This document shows, piece by piece, positions 8,602 to 19,105 of a stretch of DNA of 64,000 nucleotides. Within the stretch, counting starts at the first letter, position 1, and the number at the start of each line of letters is the position of its first letter. The stretch is from Brevibacillus sp. JNUCC-41 (lineage in GTDB: Bacteria > Bacillota > Bacilli > Bacillales > DSM-1321). The stretch is taken from the NCBI RefSeq assembly GCF_014844095.1, contig NZ_CP062163.1:1488001-1552000 (forward strand), written 5' to 3'. The position numbers and the translations under genes are program-made. The notes under the pieces are model-generated. The model searched no databases and was not told where the DNA came from. It worked only from the letters and a program-made list of their open reading frames with translations.

Positions 8602-11481
8602 TTATGCATGTTCATGCTGAGTTTCTTTTTCTTCTATCCAATTTTCCATGCGAATTTGATCACGGGTAAGTACAGGTTTTAAGTATTTTCCCGTATATGA
8701 TTCGGAAACCTCACATATTTTTTCAGGAGTTCCATAAGTGACGATCGTACCGCCCTTATCTCCGCCTTCCGGACCCAGGTCAATAATATGGTCCGCCGTC
8801 TTGATGACATCCAGATTATGCTCGATCACCAAAACTGTATCCCCATTGTCAACCAGCCGCTGCAGAACCTGGAGCAGCCTTGCTATATCGTGGACATGAA
8901 GTCCGGTAGTTGGTTCATCCAAGATATAAAAGGAGCGACCAGTGGAACGGCGATGCAATTCTGAAGCAAGTTTCACCCTTTGCGCTTCACCGCCTGATAA
9001 AGTGGTAGCAGGCTGCCCTAGCTTGATATAACCCAAACCAACATCATAAATCGTTTGTAGCTTCCGTTTGATTTTTGGGATATTTTCAAAGAAGCTAACG
9101 CCTTCCTCAACTGTCATATCGAGAATGTCGGAAATGTTTTTCCCTTTATATTTCACTTCAAGAGTTTCCCGGTTATAACGTTTCCCATGACAGATTTCAC
9201 ATGGGACATAGACATCTGGAAGAAAATGCATTTCAATCTTGATAATGCCATCACCACGGCATGCTTCACAGCGTCCGCCCTTCACATTGAAACTGAACCT
9301 TCCTTTTTTATAACCGCGGATCTTCGCTTCATTAGTCGAGGCAAATACGTCACGAACATCATCGAATACACCCGTGTAGGTAGCTGGATTCGATCGTGGG
9401 GTTCTGCCGATCGGTGATTGATCGATATCAATGACTTTATCCAAATGCTCAATTCCCTTGATCTCACGGAAATCTCCTGGTCTGGCTTTTGCCCGATTCA
9501 GCTTCTGAGCCAACGATTTATGGAGGATCTCATTCACTAATGTACTTTTCCCTGATCCAGAGACTCCTGTAACGGCTGTAAAGACTCCAAGCGGGAATTT
9601 CACATTAACGTTTTTCAAATTATTTTCCTTGGCACCTTTCATCTCAATGACACGACCATCATTTTTCCGGCGTTCCAATGGCAGTGGAATGAATTTCTTC
9701 CCTGCTAAATATTGGCCCGTTAAGGATTTAGGGTTATTCATGACCTCTTCCGGAGTACCAGCGGCCACTATTTCCCCTCCATGCGCTCCTGCTCCAGGAC
9801 CAACATCTATCAAATAGTCCGCAGCAATCATCGTATCTTCATCATGCTCGACAACAATCAGGGTGTTCCCGATTTCGCGCATATTCTTCAATGTTTCGAT
9901 CAATCGATCGTTATCCCTCTGATGCAGCCCTATTGAAGGTTCATCCAAAATATAGAGTACTCCCGTCAATCGGGAACCGATCTGCGTAGCCAATCGTATA
10001 CGCTGCGCCTCACCGCCTGATAATGTTCCCGCTGCCCTGCTCAACGTCAAATATTCCAAACCTACATTAGCCAGGAAACCGAGCCGCTCTCGAATTTCAC
10101 GTAGAATCAATCTCGCAATTGCCGCTTCCTTTTCAGTCAAATCAAGCTCATCGAAAAATACTAACGCATCTTCCACTGATAAAGCTGTCGTTTCACTTAT
10201 ATGGACCCCTTGAATGAGGACGGAAAGACTCTCTTTTTTTAATCGATGACCCTTACAGGTCGGACAGTGATGTTCTGACATATATTTCTGCATTTGCTCA
10301 CGAATATAGTCTGAACTCGTCTCCTTGAAGCGCCTTTCGATGTTTCTTAAAACTCCTTCAAAAGGAATATATCCTTCTTGCACTCTTCCAAAATCATTTT
10401 TATAACGGAAATATATCTTATCTTTACCTGAACCAAGCAAGACCTTATCCATCTTCTCTTCCGGTAAATCTTTAACGGGCACATCCATATCTATCCCATA
10501 ATGGTTGGCTACCGCTTCAAGCAGCTGCGGATAATATTGAGAACTCGTCGGCTCCCATGGCGCAATCGCATGTTGGCGGAGGCTTAATTCGTTATTCGGG
10601 ATGACCAGATCACGGTCCACCTCAAGCCTCGCCCCCAAGCCATCACAATCCGGGCATGCTCCAAAAGGGCTATTGAAGGAGAACATTCTCGGCTCTAACT
10701 CTTCAATCGAAAATCCGCAGTATGGACAAGCATGATGCTCACTGAACAGCAGCTCTTCCTCACCCATGACGTCAATGATGACTTTGCCTTCGCCAAGCTG
10801 CAAAGCACTTTCCAATGAATCTGCGAGCCGCGCCATGATACCCTCTTTAATGACGATCCGGTCTATGATGACTTCAATTGAATGCTTTTTATTTTTTTCG
10901 AGAGTGATCTCCTCGCTGAGATCATGCATTTCCCCATTCACACGAATGCGGACATATCCTTGTTTCTTAACTTCCTCCAAGACTTTTGCATGTGTCCCTT
11001 TTCTGCCCGAGACAAGCGGTGCCAATACCTGAAGCTTGGTTCGCTCAGGGTAATCAAGAATGCGGTCCACCATTTGCTCAATCGTTTGTGAGGTGATTTC
11101 AATATTATGGATCGGACAGGTCGGCCTGCCGACCCGTGCAAATAACAGCCTTAAATAATCATAGATCTCCGTAACAGTCCCTACGGTTGAACGAGGATTT
11201 CGACTGGTCGTTTTCTGGTCTATGGAAATGGCTGGTGACAAACCTTCGATCGCATCGACATCCGGTTTATCCACTTGGCCTAAAAATTGACGAGCATAAG
11301 CGGACAGTGATTCTACATAACGTCTTTGCCCTTCTGCATAAATCGTATCAAAAGCCAAGGAAGACTTCCCAGATCCGGATAATCCGGTCAGTACGACAAG
11401 TTTGTCTCTCGGTATCGTGATATCAATATTCTTTAAATTGTTGGCCCTGGCGCCTTTTATCACAATTTTATCCATTGCCAT
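8602..11481 (-). CDS. uvrA: UvrA, excinuclease ABC subunit A
   Basis: The 959-aa DNA damage sensor of nucleotide excision repair is an ABC-class ATPase dimer that loads UvrB. There are two ATPase modules: Walker [11 protein letters not shown] near residue 33 and [10 protein letters not shown] in the second half, each with an LSGGEAQR signature and ILDEPS/T Walker B. Zinc modules are [10 protein letters not shown]...CPDCDGLG in the first half and CEACRGDG...CEICHGKR in the second. The length equals the family norm. It is 6 bases downstream of uvrB on the same strand, so the two form one transcript. Confidence 0.98.
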   Translation of the reverse strand: MAMDKIVIKGARANNLKNIDITIPRDKLVVLTGLSGSGKSSLAFDTIYAEGQRRYVESLSAYARQFLGQVDKPDVDAIEGLSPAISIDQKTTSRNPRSTVGTVTEIYDYLRLLFARVGRPTCPIHNIEITSQTIEQMVDRILDYPERTKLQVLAPLVSGRKGTHAKVLEEVKKQGYVRIRVNGEMHDLSEEITLEKNKKHSIEVIIDRIVIKEGIMARLADSLESALQLGEGKVIIDVMGEEELLFSEHHACPYCGFSIEELEPRMFSFNSPFGACPDCDGLGARLEVDRDLVIPNNELSLRQHAIAPWEPTSSQYYPQLLEAVANHYGIDMDVPVKDLPEEKMDKVLLGSGKDKIYFRYKNDFGRVQEGYIPFEGVLRNIERRFKETSSDYIREQMQKYMSEHHCPTCKGHRLKKESLSVLIQGVHISETTALSVEDALVFFDELDLTEKEAAIARLILREIRERLGFLANVGLEYLTLSRAAGTLSGGEAQRIRLATQIGSRLTGVLYILDEPSIGLHQRDNDRLIETLKNMREIGNTLIVVEHDEDTMIAADYLIDVGPGAGAHGGEIVAAGTPEEVMNNPKSLTGQYLAGKKFIPLPLERRKNDGRVIEMKGAKENNLKNVNVKFPLGVFTAVTGVSGSGKSTLVNEILHKSLAQKLNRAKARPGDFREIKGIEHLDKVIDIDQSPIGRTPRSNPATYTGVFDDVRDVFASTNEAKIRGYKKGRFSFNVKGGRCEACRGDGIIKIEMHFLPDVYVPCEICHGKRYNRETLEVKYKGKNISDILDMTVEEGVSFFENIPKIKRKLQTIYDVGLGYIKLGQPATTLSGGEAQRVKLASELHRRSTGRSFYILDEPTTGLHVHDIARLLQVLQRLVDNGDTVLVIEHNLDVIKTADHIIDLGPEGGDKGGTIVTYGTPEKICEVSESYTGKYLKPVLTRDQIRMENWIEEKETQHEHA

Positions 11482-11487
11482 GTTTCG

Positions 11488-13473
11488 TCACCCTTCCGCT
11501 TTCAACTCTAGTAATAAATCACGCAGCTCGGCAGCTCGCTCGAAATCCAGTGCTTTTGCCGCTTCCTTCATTTCTTTTTCCATGCTCTCCATCACTTTTA
11601 AACGCTCTTTTTTAGGGAGCTTCGCGAGGCTTGGCGCAAGGTCTTCTTTATACTCTTCGCCTTCTTCGGCTACATGTGTCGCCCTTATGGAGTCACGGAT
11701 ATCCTTTTGAATGGTTTGAGGCATTATTCCATGCTCTTTATTATAATCTTCCTGGATTTCACGGCGCCGCCTCGTTTCATTGATGGCAAGTTCCATCGAA
11801 TTCGTGATGCGGTCTGCATACATGATGACGTGACCGTTGGCATTACGGGCTGCACGGCCCATCGTTTGAATAAGCGAACGTTCCGAGCGAAGGAACCCTT
11901 CCTTATCGGCATCCAGAATGGTCACCAACGACACTTCCGGTATATCCAGGCCTTCCCTTAAAAGGTTGATTCCAACGAGTACATCATATTTGCCCATTCG
12001 AAGTTCCCGGATGATTTCTATCCTTTCCAAGGTCTTAACTTCCGAATGAAGATATTGGACCTTGATGCCGATTTCCTTTAAATAATCAGTTAAATCCTCA
12101 GACATCTTTTTCGTCAAGGTCGTAATGAGCACACGCTCGTTCTTTTTGACGCGCTCCTGTATTTCACCGATCAAGTCATCTATCTGCCCTTCAATCGGCC
12201 GCACTTCCACCGTCGGATCCAGCAATCCGGTAGGACGGATGATCTGCTGAACCATTTCTGGCGTATGTTCGAGTTCATATGGTCCCGGAGTTGCCGAAAC
12301 GAATATGGATTGATGTACCTTTTTTTCAAATTCCTCAAATCTTAGCGGGCGGTTATCTTTTGCAGAAGGCAGACGGAAGCCATGATCGACGAGCACTTGC
12401 TTCCGCGCCTGATCTCCATTGAACATTCCGCGGACTTGTGAAAGGGTTACGTGTGATTCATCCACGACCAATAGGAAGTCCTCTGGAAAGTAATCCATTA
12501 AAGTGTATGGTGTCGCACCTGGGGGACGAAGGGTTAAATGGCGGGAATAGTTCTCGATCCCTGAACAAAAGCCCATTTCCCGCATCATTTCCAAATCATA
12601 ACGGGTCCGCTGCTCCAAGCGCTGTGCTTCAAGGAGTTTTTCATCTTCCCTTAATTCCTTCAATCGCTCTTCCAGTTCCGTTTCGATATTTTGAATGGCT
12701 ATCCGCATTTTCTCTTCGCGGGTTACGAAGTGGGAAGCCGGGAAAATGGCGATATGTTCCCGTTCACCAGTAATTTCACCAGTCAGGGCATCAACTTCAC
12801 GGATGCGGTCAATCTCATCTCCGAAAAACTCGACCCGTACGCAATGTTCATCACGTGAAGCCGGGAAAATTTCGACCACGTCGCCGCGAACGCGGAAGGT
12901 CCCCCGTTGGAAAGCAATATCATTCCTCTCATATTGAATATCCACGAGTCTGTGCAGCAAGGCATTCCGGTCTATTTCCATGCCTGTCCGGAGGGAAACG
13001 ACCATCTCCCGGTACTCTTCAGGGGAACCGAGTCCATATATGCACGAAACGCTGGCAATGATGATGACATCTTTCCTTTCGAACAAAGATGAGGTTGCCG
13101 AGTGACGCAGTTTATCGATTTCATCATTGATGCTTGCATCTTTTTCGATGAATGTATCCGTGGATGGAACATAAGCCTCTGGCTGGTAGTAATCATAATA
13201 GCTAACGAAGTATTCAACGGCATTATTAGGGAAGAACTCTTTGAACTCACTGTAAAGCTGCCCTGCCAACGTTTTATTGTGGGCAATGACAAGAGTCGGT
13301 TTATTGATTTTTTGAATCACATTGGAAACGGTGAACGTTTTCCCTGTCCCCGTCGCCCCCAATAACGTCTGCATTTCCTTGCCTTCCTTAATCCCTTCGA
13401 CCAGCATTTCAATCGCTGCCGGTTGATCTCCTTGAGGAGAGTATTTTGAGACTAACTCAAACTTATCCTTCAC
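11488..13473 (-). CDS. uvrB: UvrB, excinuclease ABC subunit B
   Basis: The 661-aa helicase-like subunit verifies damage and recruits UvrC. Walker A is [15 protein letters not shown], the beta-hairpin region is [12 protein letters not shown], motif II is VVDESH, helicase motif VI is QTMGRAARN, and the C-terminal UVR domain is [24 protein letters not shown] at 13476 (6 bases from AGGAGG at 13483-13488) and a GTG at 13473 (9 bases) are both possible starts. GTG gives MKDKFELV, matching the usual N-terminus and 661-aa length, and is preferred. Confidence 0.97.
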   Translation of the reverse strand: MKDKFELVSKYSPQGDQPAAIEMLVEGIKEGKEMQTLLGATGTGKTFTVSNVIQKINKPTLVIAHNKTLAGQLYSEFKEFFPNNAVEYFVSYYDYYQPEAYVPSTDTFIEKDASINDEIDKLRHSATSSLFERKDVIIIASVSCIYGLGSPEEYREMVVSLRTGMEIDRNALLHRLVDIQYERNDIAFQRGTFRVRGDVVEIFPASRDEHCVRVEFFGDEIDRIREVDALTGEITGEREHIAIFPASHFVTREEKMRIAIQNIETELEERLKELREDEKLLEAQRLEQRTRYDLEMMREMGFCSGIENYSRHLTLRPPGATPYTLMDYFPEDFLLVVDESHVTLSQVRGMFNGDQARKQVLVDHGFRLPSAKDNRPLRFEEFEKKVHQSIFVSATPGPYELEHTPEMVQQIIRPTGLLDPTVEVRPIEGQIDDLIGEIQERVKKNERVLITTLTKKMSEDLTDYLKEIGIKVQYLHSEVKTLERIEIIRELRMGKYDVLVGINLLREGLDIPEVSLVTILDADKEGFLRSERSLIQTMGRAARNANGHVIMYADRITNSMELAINETRRRREIQEDYNKEHGIMPQTIQKDIRDSIRATHVAEEGEEYKEDLAPSLAKLPKKERLKVMESMEKEMKEAAKALDFERAAELRDLLLELKAEG

Positions 13474-13604
13474 CAAGCATAGCCTCCTATTGAAATATTT
13501 TTATATGAAAACGGGACATGCCTATATCCCTTCTATTTATTCTGGTTTAATAAAGCATATATACACATTCTACCACATTAGCCTTAAAACAAACCAGCAA
13601 TAAG

Positions 13605-13618
13605 CGAACATCCATTCT
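13605..13618. promoter_or_regulatory. Imperfect SOS (LexA/DinR) box upstream of uvrBA
   Basis: CGAACATCCATTCT matches 11 of 14 positions of the Bacillus LexA consensus CGAACRNRYGTTYC in either orientation. It lies about 130 bases before uvrB, a known SOS gene in B. subtilis. The mismatches make it tentative. Confidence 0.4.
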
Positions 13619-13674
13619 ATTTTTGTTTTATGGACTTCATGATGTGTTGAGGGGAATGACATGTTTGAGTACAA

Positions 13675-13699
13675 AAAAAGCACCTTTAGTGTCAGGCGC
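13675..13699 (-). terminator. Terminator overlapping the csbA 3' end
   Basis: Minus-strand AGCGCCT...AAGGTGCT hairpin followed by seven T. The stem includes the last csbA codons. Confidence 0.6.
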
Positions 13700-13922
13700 T
13701 CTTGGATGTACGTTTCATCATTCTTTTTGATAACCAAAATCCCACTGTCAGGGATAAGGCATCCACGATGATCAATAAGTTTGTATGCGTATAACCTTTA
13801 TATGCGGAAGCTGTAATCAAGGCAACAGTTAAAACAAGACCCACAACATTGTTATAGGTGACTCTTGAAAATAGCATGACAAGTAGACAAGGAAGGAAAA
13901 GGGCAGAAAGAAGTTTAATCAT
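13692..13922 (-). CDS. csbA: CsbA, small membrane protein (general-stress type)
   Basis: The 76-aa protein has two or three hydrophobic segments (MIKLLSALFLPCLLVMLF, VGLVLTVALITASAY, LLIIVDALSLTVGFWL) and a basic C-terminus, matching B. subtilis CsbA in length and pattern. CsbA is a sigma-B-controlled membrane protein of unknown function that lies beside uvrBA, as here. A good AAGGAG lies just upstream of the ATG. I looked for a sigma-B promoter and found only a weak resemblance. Confidence 0.8.
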   Translation of the reverse strand: MIKLLSALFLPCLLVMLFSRVTYNNVVGLVLTVALITASAYKGYTHTNLLIIVDALSLTVGFWLSKRMMKRTSKSA

Positions 13923-14056
13923 TTTTTCATCTCCTTTATAAGAGAAAAATAGAGTAGTTTCAGTTTAAATGATTATCAAGTTTTTTGCCAATCAATTTCC
14001 TACTTGATTTTCAAGCATCATCAGAAGAGCATTCCATACATCCTCCAATTATGCCC

Positions 14057-14101
14057 ATAAAAAAAAGAGGCAAACCCCTTAAAAGGGAAGTTTGCTTCTT
14101 T
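14057..14101 (-). terminator. Terminator downstream of the catalase gene
   Basis: Minus-strand AAGAAGCAAAC...GTTTGCCTCTT hairpin followed by a long T run. Confidence 0.85.
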
Positions 14102-14110
14102 TCAGCACAA

Positions 14111-15688
14111 TCAATATGGATCCGCTTCATGTCCTTTTCTAACGGCGTCCTCAGGGTTATCCGTCCCGCCCAGAGGTTTTGAAGAGTTTGTATGTTCAGA
14201 AGCCCGTGCCAGTCCCTCTTTCAATCTGCGGCCATACTCTTCATCGGCCTCTTCGGCAAGAGCTATCATTTTTTCCTGAATGCGATTGTCGGCAGGAGCC
14301 AATGCCGCCACTAAATTGGAAATTAAATCGTCTTTTTCCCAATCCTCGAATTCACGGAATGTTTCACCAGCCTGTTTCGTATTGTTTTGGCGATCGATTG
14401 TCTCACGAACAAGTTTCCCTTCCACCATAGGTGTATACTCCTTGCCCGTCTGCTTGGCTTCCTTCAAGCCGCCGACAGTTGATGGTTCGTAGTTGATGTG
14501 GGGGCTTTGGCTGCCTCTGCCAACTTCATATTGCATCTGTCCGCCAGTCTGATTCGTGGCAGTTGGTTTCTTTGGCGCATTAATCGGCAATTGCAGATAA
14601 TTAGCACCAACACGGTGACGCTGTGTATCGGAATAAGAGAATGTACGGCCCTGTAACATCTTGTCATCAGAAAAGTCCAGTCCATCCACTAGGACACCGG
14701 TGCCGAAAGCAGCCTGTTCGACCTCAGTGAAATAGTCTTCAGGGTTTTTATTCAAAACCATCGTACCGACATGGAGCCATGGGAACTCATCTTTCGGCCA
14801 GATTTTCGTATCATCCAGCGGATCAAAATCCAACTCAGGATGATCATCATCACTCATGATCTGTACGTTGAGATCCCATTCAGGATAGTCCCCGCGTTCA
14901 ATCGCTTCATATAGATCCTGTGTGGCATGATTGAAATTCGTAGCTTGAATTTCATTTGCCTCTTGCTGTGTCAGGTTCTTGATCCCTTGTTTCGGTTCCC
15001 AATGATACTTGACAAGCACCGCTTTCCCTTCCTCATTCACCCATTTATAAGTATTGACCCCTGACCCTTGCATCATGCGGTAGTTAGCTGGAATGCCCCA
15101 TGGGGAGAACACAAAGGTAATCATATGGAATGTTTCAGGTGAGCTCGAGCAAAAATCGAAAATCCTCCTGCCGTCCTGAATGTTCGTGACCGGATCGGGT
15201 TTGAAGGCATGAATCAAATCCGGGAATTTCATGGCATCACGGATAAAGAAAATTTTCAGGTTATTGCCTACAAGATCCCAGTTTCCATCCTCCGTATAAA
15301 ATTTAACGGCAAATCCCCTGGGATCACGTAACGTTTCCGGGGACGTCCCTCCATGAATAACAGATGAAAATCTCACGAATACCGGGGTTTTTTTACCTTC
15401 TTCCTGAAAAACCTTCGCTCTCGTATATTTTGAAATAGGCTCGTCCCCCGCTTTACCGGTCGGAACAAAATAACCATGTGCACCTGCACCACGGGCGTGC
15501 ACCACCCGTTCAGGGATACGCTCCCTATCGAAGTGGCTGATCTTTTCCAGGAAATCATAGTTCTCAAGTGTACTAGGTCCTCTGTTTCCCACAGTTCTAA
15601 GACTCTGGTTATTCGTTACCGGGTGCCCTTGCCTGTTCGTTAATGTTTCTTTCGATTCATCATTTGGTTTTTTGGATTTATCAGACAA
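14111..15688 (-). CDS. katX: Heme catalase, KatX/KatA type
   Basis: The product is about 525 aa and converts hydrogen peroxide to water and oxygen. Distal His64 lies in [14 protein letters not shown], the distal Asn in [14 protein letters not shown], and the proximal heme Tyr in [14 protein letters not shown]. The N-terminal [20 protein letters not shown] context and the length resemble the B. subtilis spore/stress catalase KatX more than vegetative KatA; that preference is from memory. I chose the TTG at 15688, preceded by GGAGGG with 6-base spacing. A GTG at 15718 would add ten residues but has no good ribosome-binding site. The gene is divergent from the MMPL exporter, with a palindrome between. 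Confidence 0.88.
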   Translation of the reverse strand: MSDKSKKPNDESKETLTNRQGHPVTNNQSLRTVGNRGPSTLENYDFLEKISHFDRERIPERVVHARGAGAHGYFVPTGKAGDEPISKYTRAKVFQEEGKKTPVFVRFSSVIHGGTSPETLRDPRGFAVKFYTEDGNWDLVGNNLKIFFIRDAMKFPDLIHAFKPDPVTNIQDGRRIFDFCSSSPETFHMITFVFSPWGIPANYRMMQGSGVNTYKWVNEEGKAVLVKYHWEPKQGIKNLTQQEANEIQATNFNHATQDLYEAIERGDYPEWDLNVQIMSDDDHPELDFDPLDDTKIWPKDEFPWLHVGTMVLNKNPEDYFTEVEQAAFGTGVLVDGLDFSDDKMLQGRTFSYSDTQRHRVGANYLQLPINAPKKPTATNQTGGQMQYEVGRGSQSPHINYEPSTVGGLKEAKQTGKEYTPMVEGKLVRETIDRQNNTKQAGETFREFEDWEKDDLISNLVAALAPADNRIQEKMIALAEEADEEYGRRLKEGLARASEHTNSSKPLGGTDNPEDAVRKGHEADPY

Positions 15689-15773
15689 AAATATCCCTCC
15701 TTTGTTAATAAAAGCCACAATACTAACATACTTTCCCCTATTCCCTATATTTCACTCTTCAATCTTCAAATTT

Positions 15774-15792
15774 AATTGAAATTATTTCAATT
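15774..15792. promoter_or_regulatory. Perfect 9-1-9 palindrome between catalase and MMPL genes (possible PerR/Fur-type operator)
   Basis: AATTGAAATTATTTCAATT is a perfect palindrome. Its inner 7-1-7 core TTGAAAT-N-ATTTCAA agrees with 11 of 15 positions of the PerR consensus TTATAATNATTATAA. It overlaps the -35 region proposed for the MMPL gene. Assigning it to a specific repressor is inference. Confidence 0.45.
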
Positions 15793-15803
15793 TCCCCTAT
15801 ATA
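15776..15803 (+). promoter_or_regulatory. Candidate sigma-A promoter for the MMPL gene
   Basis: TTGAAA (15776-15781), 16-base spacer, TATATA (15798-15803). The -35 box lies inside the palindrome at 15774-15792. Confidence 0.45.
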
Positions 15804-15974
15804 TCGCTGACCATATGTTTATACATTAAACAACTGGTGTAAATCATATAATGATATGAAAGCTTTGATGCATTTAGTAGAAACATGGAGGTAGCATACC
15901 CATTTTTGTATATGGCAGCAGCGCACCATTATAATGAACTAAGGATAAAAAATTCAAAAAGCGGGGTGCCTTCA

Positions 15975-18200
15975 TTGGACGAATCAATATTAGGAAGACT
16001 TGGCAGGATGATGACTGGAAAAACCGGTCGTTGGGTTGTCATTGCTGTATGGATAATTGCAGCAATCGCATTAACCTTCACATTGCCTGCCGTTAATGAT
16101 CGAACAGCAAATAATACCGCAGACTTGCCCGAAGACTCACCTTCTGTCGTGGCTGATGAACTTATTAAAGAAGAGTTTCCAACATCCTCTGGATTACCTG
16201 CCCTCCTTACATGGCATCGGGAAAGTGGACTGACGGAGGCCGACTTGGCTGAAATCCAGTACCTTTCCAAAGAACTGACAGATAACCCATTGACACAGCA
16301 ATCCTTTTTACCGCCGCTTCATGAAATTCCGTTGCCTGCTCTTCAAGGATCGGTTTCGGAAGATGGAACGACTTTTGTACAGCCGCTTTTCTTTAAAGAA
16401 AAGACCGAGACAGAAATTCTCGAAAAAAATCTTGAAAGCATTAATGAAGCTGTATCGGAACGCATTGGATCGGACCCATTCAAGGTCCCGACAGATTCAG
16501 GTGAATTATCCCTTCGAGTAACAGGCCCTGTAGGGATATCCGTCGATGCAACGGGTTTATTTTCAGGTGCTGATTTCAAATTGCTGTTAGCGACAGTAAT
16601 ACTTGTACTTGTCGTGTTATTACTCATTTACCGCTCTCCTCTTTTAGCCATCATTCCTCTAATCGGAGTGGGCTTCGCCTATATCGTCACGAGCCCGATT
16701 CTAGGATTCATGGCAGATCATGGTTGGATTACAGTCGATTCACAGGCAATTTCAATCATGACCGTATTATTATTCGGTGCCGGAACGGATTATTGTCTAT
16801 TTTTAATTTCTCACTACAGAAGTGAATTAAGGAATCATGAAAGCAAACGGAAAGCCATGATCGCCGCATTTAAAGATTCATCAGGCGCCATTGCGATGAG
16901 CGGCCTTACGATCGTCATCTCCCTGCTAACATTGCTTGTAGCCAAATACGGAGCCTACCATCGTTTCGCTGTACCATTCAGCTTGTCCATTTTTATCATG
17001 ATGCTGGCAGCTTTAACACTTGTACCGGCATTGCTTTCTGTATTCGGAAGGGCTTCCTTCTTCCCGATCGTTCCGCGTACACCTGAAATGGAAGAAGCAC
17101 GGGCTAAGAAAAAGGGAAAAGCCGTCAAAAAGCATAAAGAAGGCCGCATCGGTAAATGGATTGGTCATATCGTCACGACCAGGCCATGGACTGTCATTCT
17201 TACATGCCTGATCATCTTCAGTGTTTTAGCTGGATATTCTTCACAAATAAAATATTCTTATGATATTCTCTCTTCCTTCCCTGAAGATATGAACTCCCGT
17301 GAAGGCTATTCTGTCATTTCCGACTCGTATTCACCGGGCGAACTGGCACCAGCCACAGTGGTTATCGATACGGATGGTGAAGATGTCGATTTAGCGCCGG
17401 CATTAGAAGAGATGAATATCGTTGAAAGTGTTGCCGATCCAGTCACAAGTAAATCCAATAAAGATCTGCAATCCTATGAGGTCACATTCAACTTGAACCC
17501 ATATGCTATCGAGGCTATTGATTCCATTCCTGAAATCCGCAAAATGGCGGAGAGAGAATTGAAGGCCGCCTATATATCTTCCGTTGATGAAAAGGTTTGG
17601 ATTGGCGGGCAAACTGCGACGCAATTCGATAAAAGGGATACTGTAAAATCCGATGAATTCATGATCATCCCGATCATCATCGTCCTGATTTCCTTGCTCC
17701 TCTTAGCCTACTTGCGATCTGTGACAGCCATGGTGTATTTAATGGGAACAGTCATTCTCTCATTCTTTGCAGCAATGGGCTTAGGTTGGATAATCCTGCA
17801 CCATTTCATGGGTGTCGATGCCATAGAGGGTACCATTCCACTCTATTCTTTCGTATTCCTGGTTGCACTTGGCGAGGATTATAACATTTTCATGGTTTCA
17901 AGCATTTGGCGTAAGAAAGAAACAATGCCAATCAAGCAGGCCATTCGAAAAGGCGTTGCCGAAACTAGTGGTGTCATCACTTCCGCCGGAATAATCTTGG
18001 CAGCCACTTTTTCCGTTCTAGCCACACTTCCTATTCAAGTATTGGTTCAATTCGGTCTCATTACTGCACTTGGTGTGTTAATGGACACATTCATTGTGCG
18101 CCCGTTCCTTGTTCCTGCAATCACCGCCCTACTTGGCCGACTTGCTTTTTGGCCGAGTAAAGTGACCACTCAAGAAGAGAAAGAACATGCCAATCACTAA
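15975..18200 (+). CDS. MMPL/RND-family membrane transporter (YdfJ-like)
   Basis: The product is about 741 aa, with one N-terminal transmembrane segment, a large extracytoplasmic loop, five clustered helices, a cytoplasmic linker rich in Lys (EEARAKKKGKAVKKHKEG), then a second repeat of the same layout. RND hallmarks are the GAGTDYCLFLISHYR and LGEDYNIFMVSSIWR motifs, whose Asp residues carry protons. It resembles B. subtilis YdfJ/YdgH and mycobacterial MmpL proteins; the substrate is unknown. The start is uncertain. I prefer the TTG at 15975 (GGGGTG 6 bases upstream; gives MDESILGRLGRMM as in homologues). An ATG at 15885 would add 30 residues of non-conserved sequence. Confidence 0.8.
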   Translation: MDESILGRLGRMMTGKTGRWVVIAVWIIAAIALTFTLPAVNDRTANNTADLPEDSPSVVADELIKEEFPTSSGLPALLTWHRESGLTEADLAEIQYLSKELTDNPLTQQSFLPPLHEIPLPALQGSVSEDGTTFVQPLFFKEKTETEILEKNLESINEAVSERIGSDPFKVPTDSGELSLRVTGPVGISVDATGLFSGADFKLLLATVILVLVVLLLIYRSPLLAIIPLIGVGFAYIVTSPILGFMADHGWITVDSQAISIMTVLLFGAGTDYCLFLISHYRSELRNHESKRKAMIAAFKDSSGAIAMSGLTIVISLLTLLVAKYGAYHRFAVPFSLSIFIMMLAALTLVPALLSVFGRASFFPIVPRTPEMEEARAKKKGKAVKKHKEGRIGKWIGHIVTTRPWTVILTCLIIFSVLAGYSSQIKYSYDILSSFPEDMNSREGYSVISDSYSPGELAPATVVIDTDGEDVDLAPALEEMNIVESVADPVTSKSNKDLQSYEVTFNLNPYAIEAIDSIPEIRKMAERELKAAYISSVDEKVWIGGQTATQFDKRDTVKSDEFMIIPIIIVLISLLLLAYLRSVTAMVYLMGTVILSFFAAMGLGWIILHHFMGVDAIEGTIPLYSFVFLVALGEDYNIFMVSSIWRKKETMPIKQAIRKGVAETSGVITSAGIILAATFSVLATLPIQVLVQFGLITALGVLMDTFIVRPFLVPAITALLGRLAFWPSKVTTQEEKEHANH

Positions 18201-18230
18201 AGATGCCAGCTTTACTCTCCTTGGATAAGC

Positions 18231-18265
18231 AAAAACCCTGTGCCTAATAAATGCACAGGGTTTTT
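18231..18265 (+). terminator. Terminator downstream of the MMPL gene
   Basis: AAAAACCCTGTGC pairs with GCACAGGGTTTTT across a 9-base loop. Confidence 0.9.
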
Positions 18266-18295
18266 CATGTTTTCAAAATTAAGGAAAACTTTCAG

Positions 18296-18324
18296 TTGAC
18301 ACTATTGATTTCACCTCTTATAAT
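18296..18324 (+). promoter_or_regulatory. Consensus sigma-A promoter of the YceI gene
   Basis: Perfect TTGACA (18296-18301), 17-base spacer and perfect TATAAT (18319-18324), 69 bases before the start codon. Such a strong promoter suggests control by repression. Confidence 0.85.
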
Positions 18325-18338
18325 TACATTAAGTTAAG

Positions 18339-18358
18339 ATATCTCAAATTAAAGATAT
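18339..18358 (+). promoter_or_regulatory. MarR/MhqR-like operator just downstream of the YceI promoter
   Basis: The inverted repeat ATATCT-8-AGATAT begins 15 bases after the -10 box, over the expected transcribed start region. Its core ATCTCAAATTAAAGAT agrees at 13 of 16 positions with the MhqR operator TATCTCGAATTCGAGATA as I remember it. Position and symmetry fit a repressor site; which MarR-family protein binds is inference. Confidence 0.5.
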
Positions 18359-18392
18359 ATAAATTCAAGATTAATAATCAGGAGGAATAAAC

Positions 18393-18926
18393 ATGACAAA
18401 TACAAAATGGACCATCGATCCGACTCATAGTGCTATTGAATTTTCCGTAAAACATATGATGATCGCTAAAGTAAAAGGTAGTTTTAATAAGTTTGAAGCA
18501 AGCATCCTAGCAAACCCATTGGATCTAACAACTGCTGAAATCGATTTTACCGTTGATGTGGCCAGTATCGACACACGCAATGCAGACCGGGATAATCACT
18601 TGCGTTCCGCTGACTTCTTTGATGTAGAAAACAATCCTACTTTAACATTCAAATCAACAAAAATCGTGAAAACGGATGAAGATGAATATGATGTAACTGG
18701 AAATGTGACTCTTAATGGAATCACACAAGAAGAAACTTTCAGCATCACCTTCGAAGGCCAAGGGAAAGATCCATGGGGAAATGAAAAAGCAGGATTTAGC
18801 GGAAAAGGGAAAGTCAAACGCAGTGATTATGGTCTAACCTATAACGCGGCGTTAGAAACAGGCGGAGTACTGATCGGCGACCAAATCACGCTTACCATCG
18901 AAATCGAAGCAGCTAAAGAAGCTTAA
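18393..18926 (+). CDS. YceI-family polyisoprenoid-binding-like protein
   Basis: The 177-aa lipocalin-like protein opens with WTIDPTHSAIEFSVKHMMIAKVKGSF, the YceI signature. It also has DVASIDTRNADRDNHLRSADFFDVENNPTLTF-type strands and ends with YGLTYNAALETGGVLIGD. It lacks a signal peptide, unlike many proteobacterial members, so it is probably cytoplasmic. Members bind long isoprenoid or amide ligands; in Gram-positives they are often induced by quinone, thiol or acid stress. AGGAGG lies 6-8 bases before the ATG. A consensus promoter and an adjacent palindromic operator point to a strongly repressed, inducible gene. Confidence 0.88.
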   Translation: MTNTKWTIDPTHSAIEFSVKHMMIAKVKGSFNKFEASILANPLDLTTAEIDFTVDVASIDTRNADRDNHLRSADFFDVENNPTLTFKSTKIVKTDEDEYDVTGNVTLNGITQEETFSITFEGQGKDPWGNEKAGFSGKGKVKRSDYGLTYNAALETGGVLIGDQITLTIEIEAAKEA

Positions 18927-18969
18927 TGAAAAAGAAAGCGAGCTTGCCTGCAGTTCTTTTAAGTTAGAC

Positions 18970-19040
18970 GTTGATTTCCACTTCAGGCACTCGCTTTCCG
19001 CAGGCGGCTCGGGAGCCTCGGCGCCTTTGCGCCAAACCCC
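18970..19040 (+). repeat. Bacillaceae dispersed GC-rich repeat, copy 2 (3'-truncated)
   Basis: It starts GTTGATTTCCACTTCAGGCA and continues through CTCGCTTTCCGC and GGGAGCCTCGGCGCCTTTGC like copy 3, then stops before the CGCAGGAGTCTCGC arm and terminal AATCAAC. Confidence 0.75.
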
Positions 19041-19056
19041 TTTTGTCTACAAACAG

Positions 19057-19089
19057 AAGCAGCAGTCATCCCTAGGATGACTGCTGCTT
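19057..19089. terminator. Bidirectional terminator between the YceI gene and the permease operon
   Basis: AAGCAGCAGTCATCC pairs perfectly with GGATGACTGCTGCTT across a 3-base loop. Confidence 0.85.
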
Positions 19090-19105
19090 TCTACATTTAC
19101 CGGAT

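Noticed and set aside
13923..14000. Possible sigma-B promoter upstream of csbA
   Set aside because: Only a weak ATTTAA-like -35 and no GGGTAT at proper spacing; not strong enough to list.
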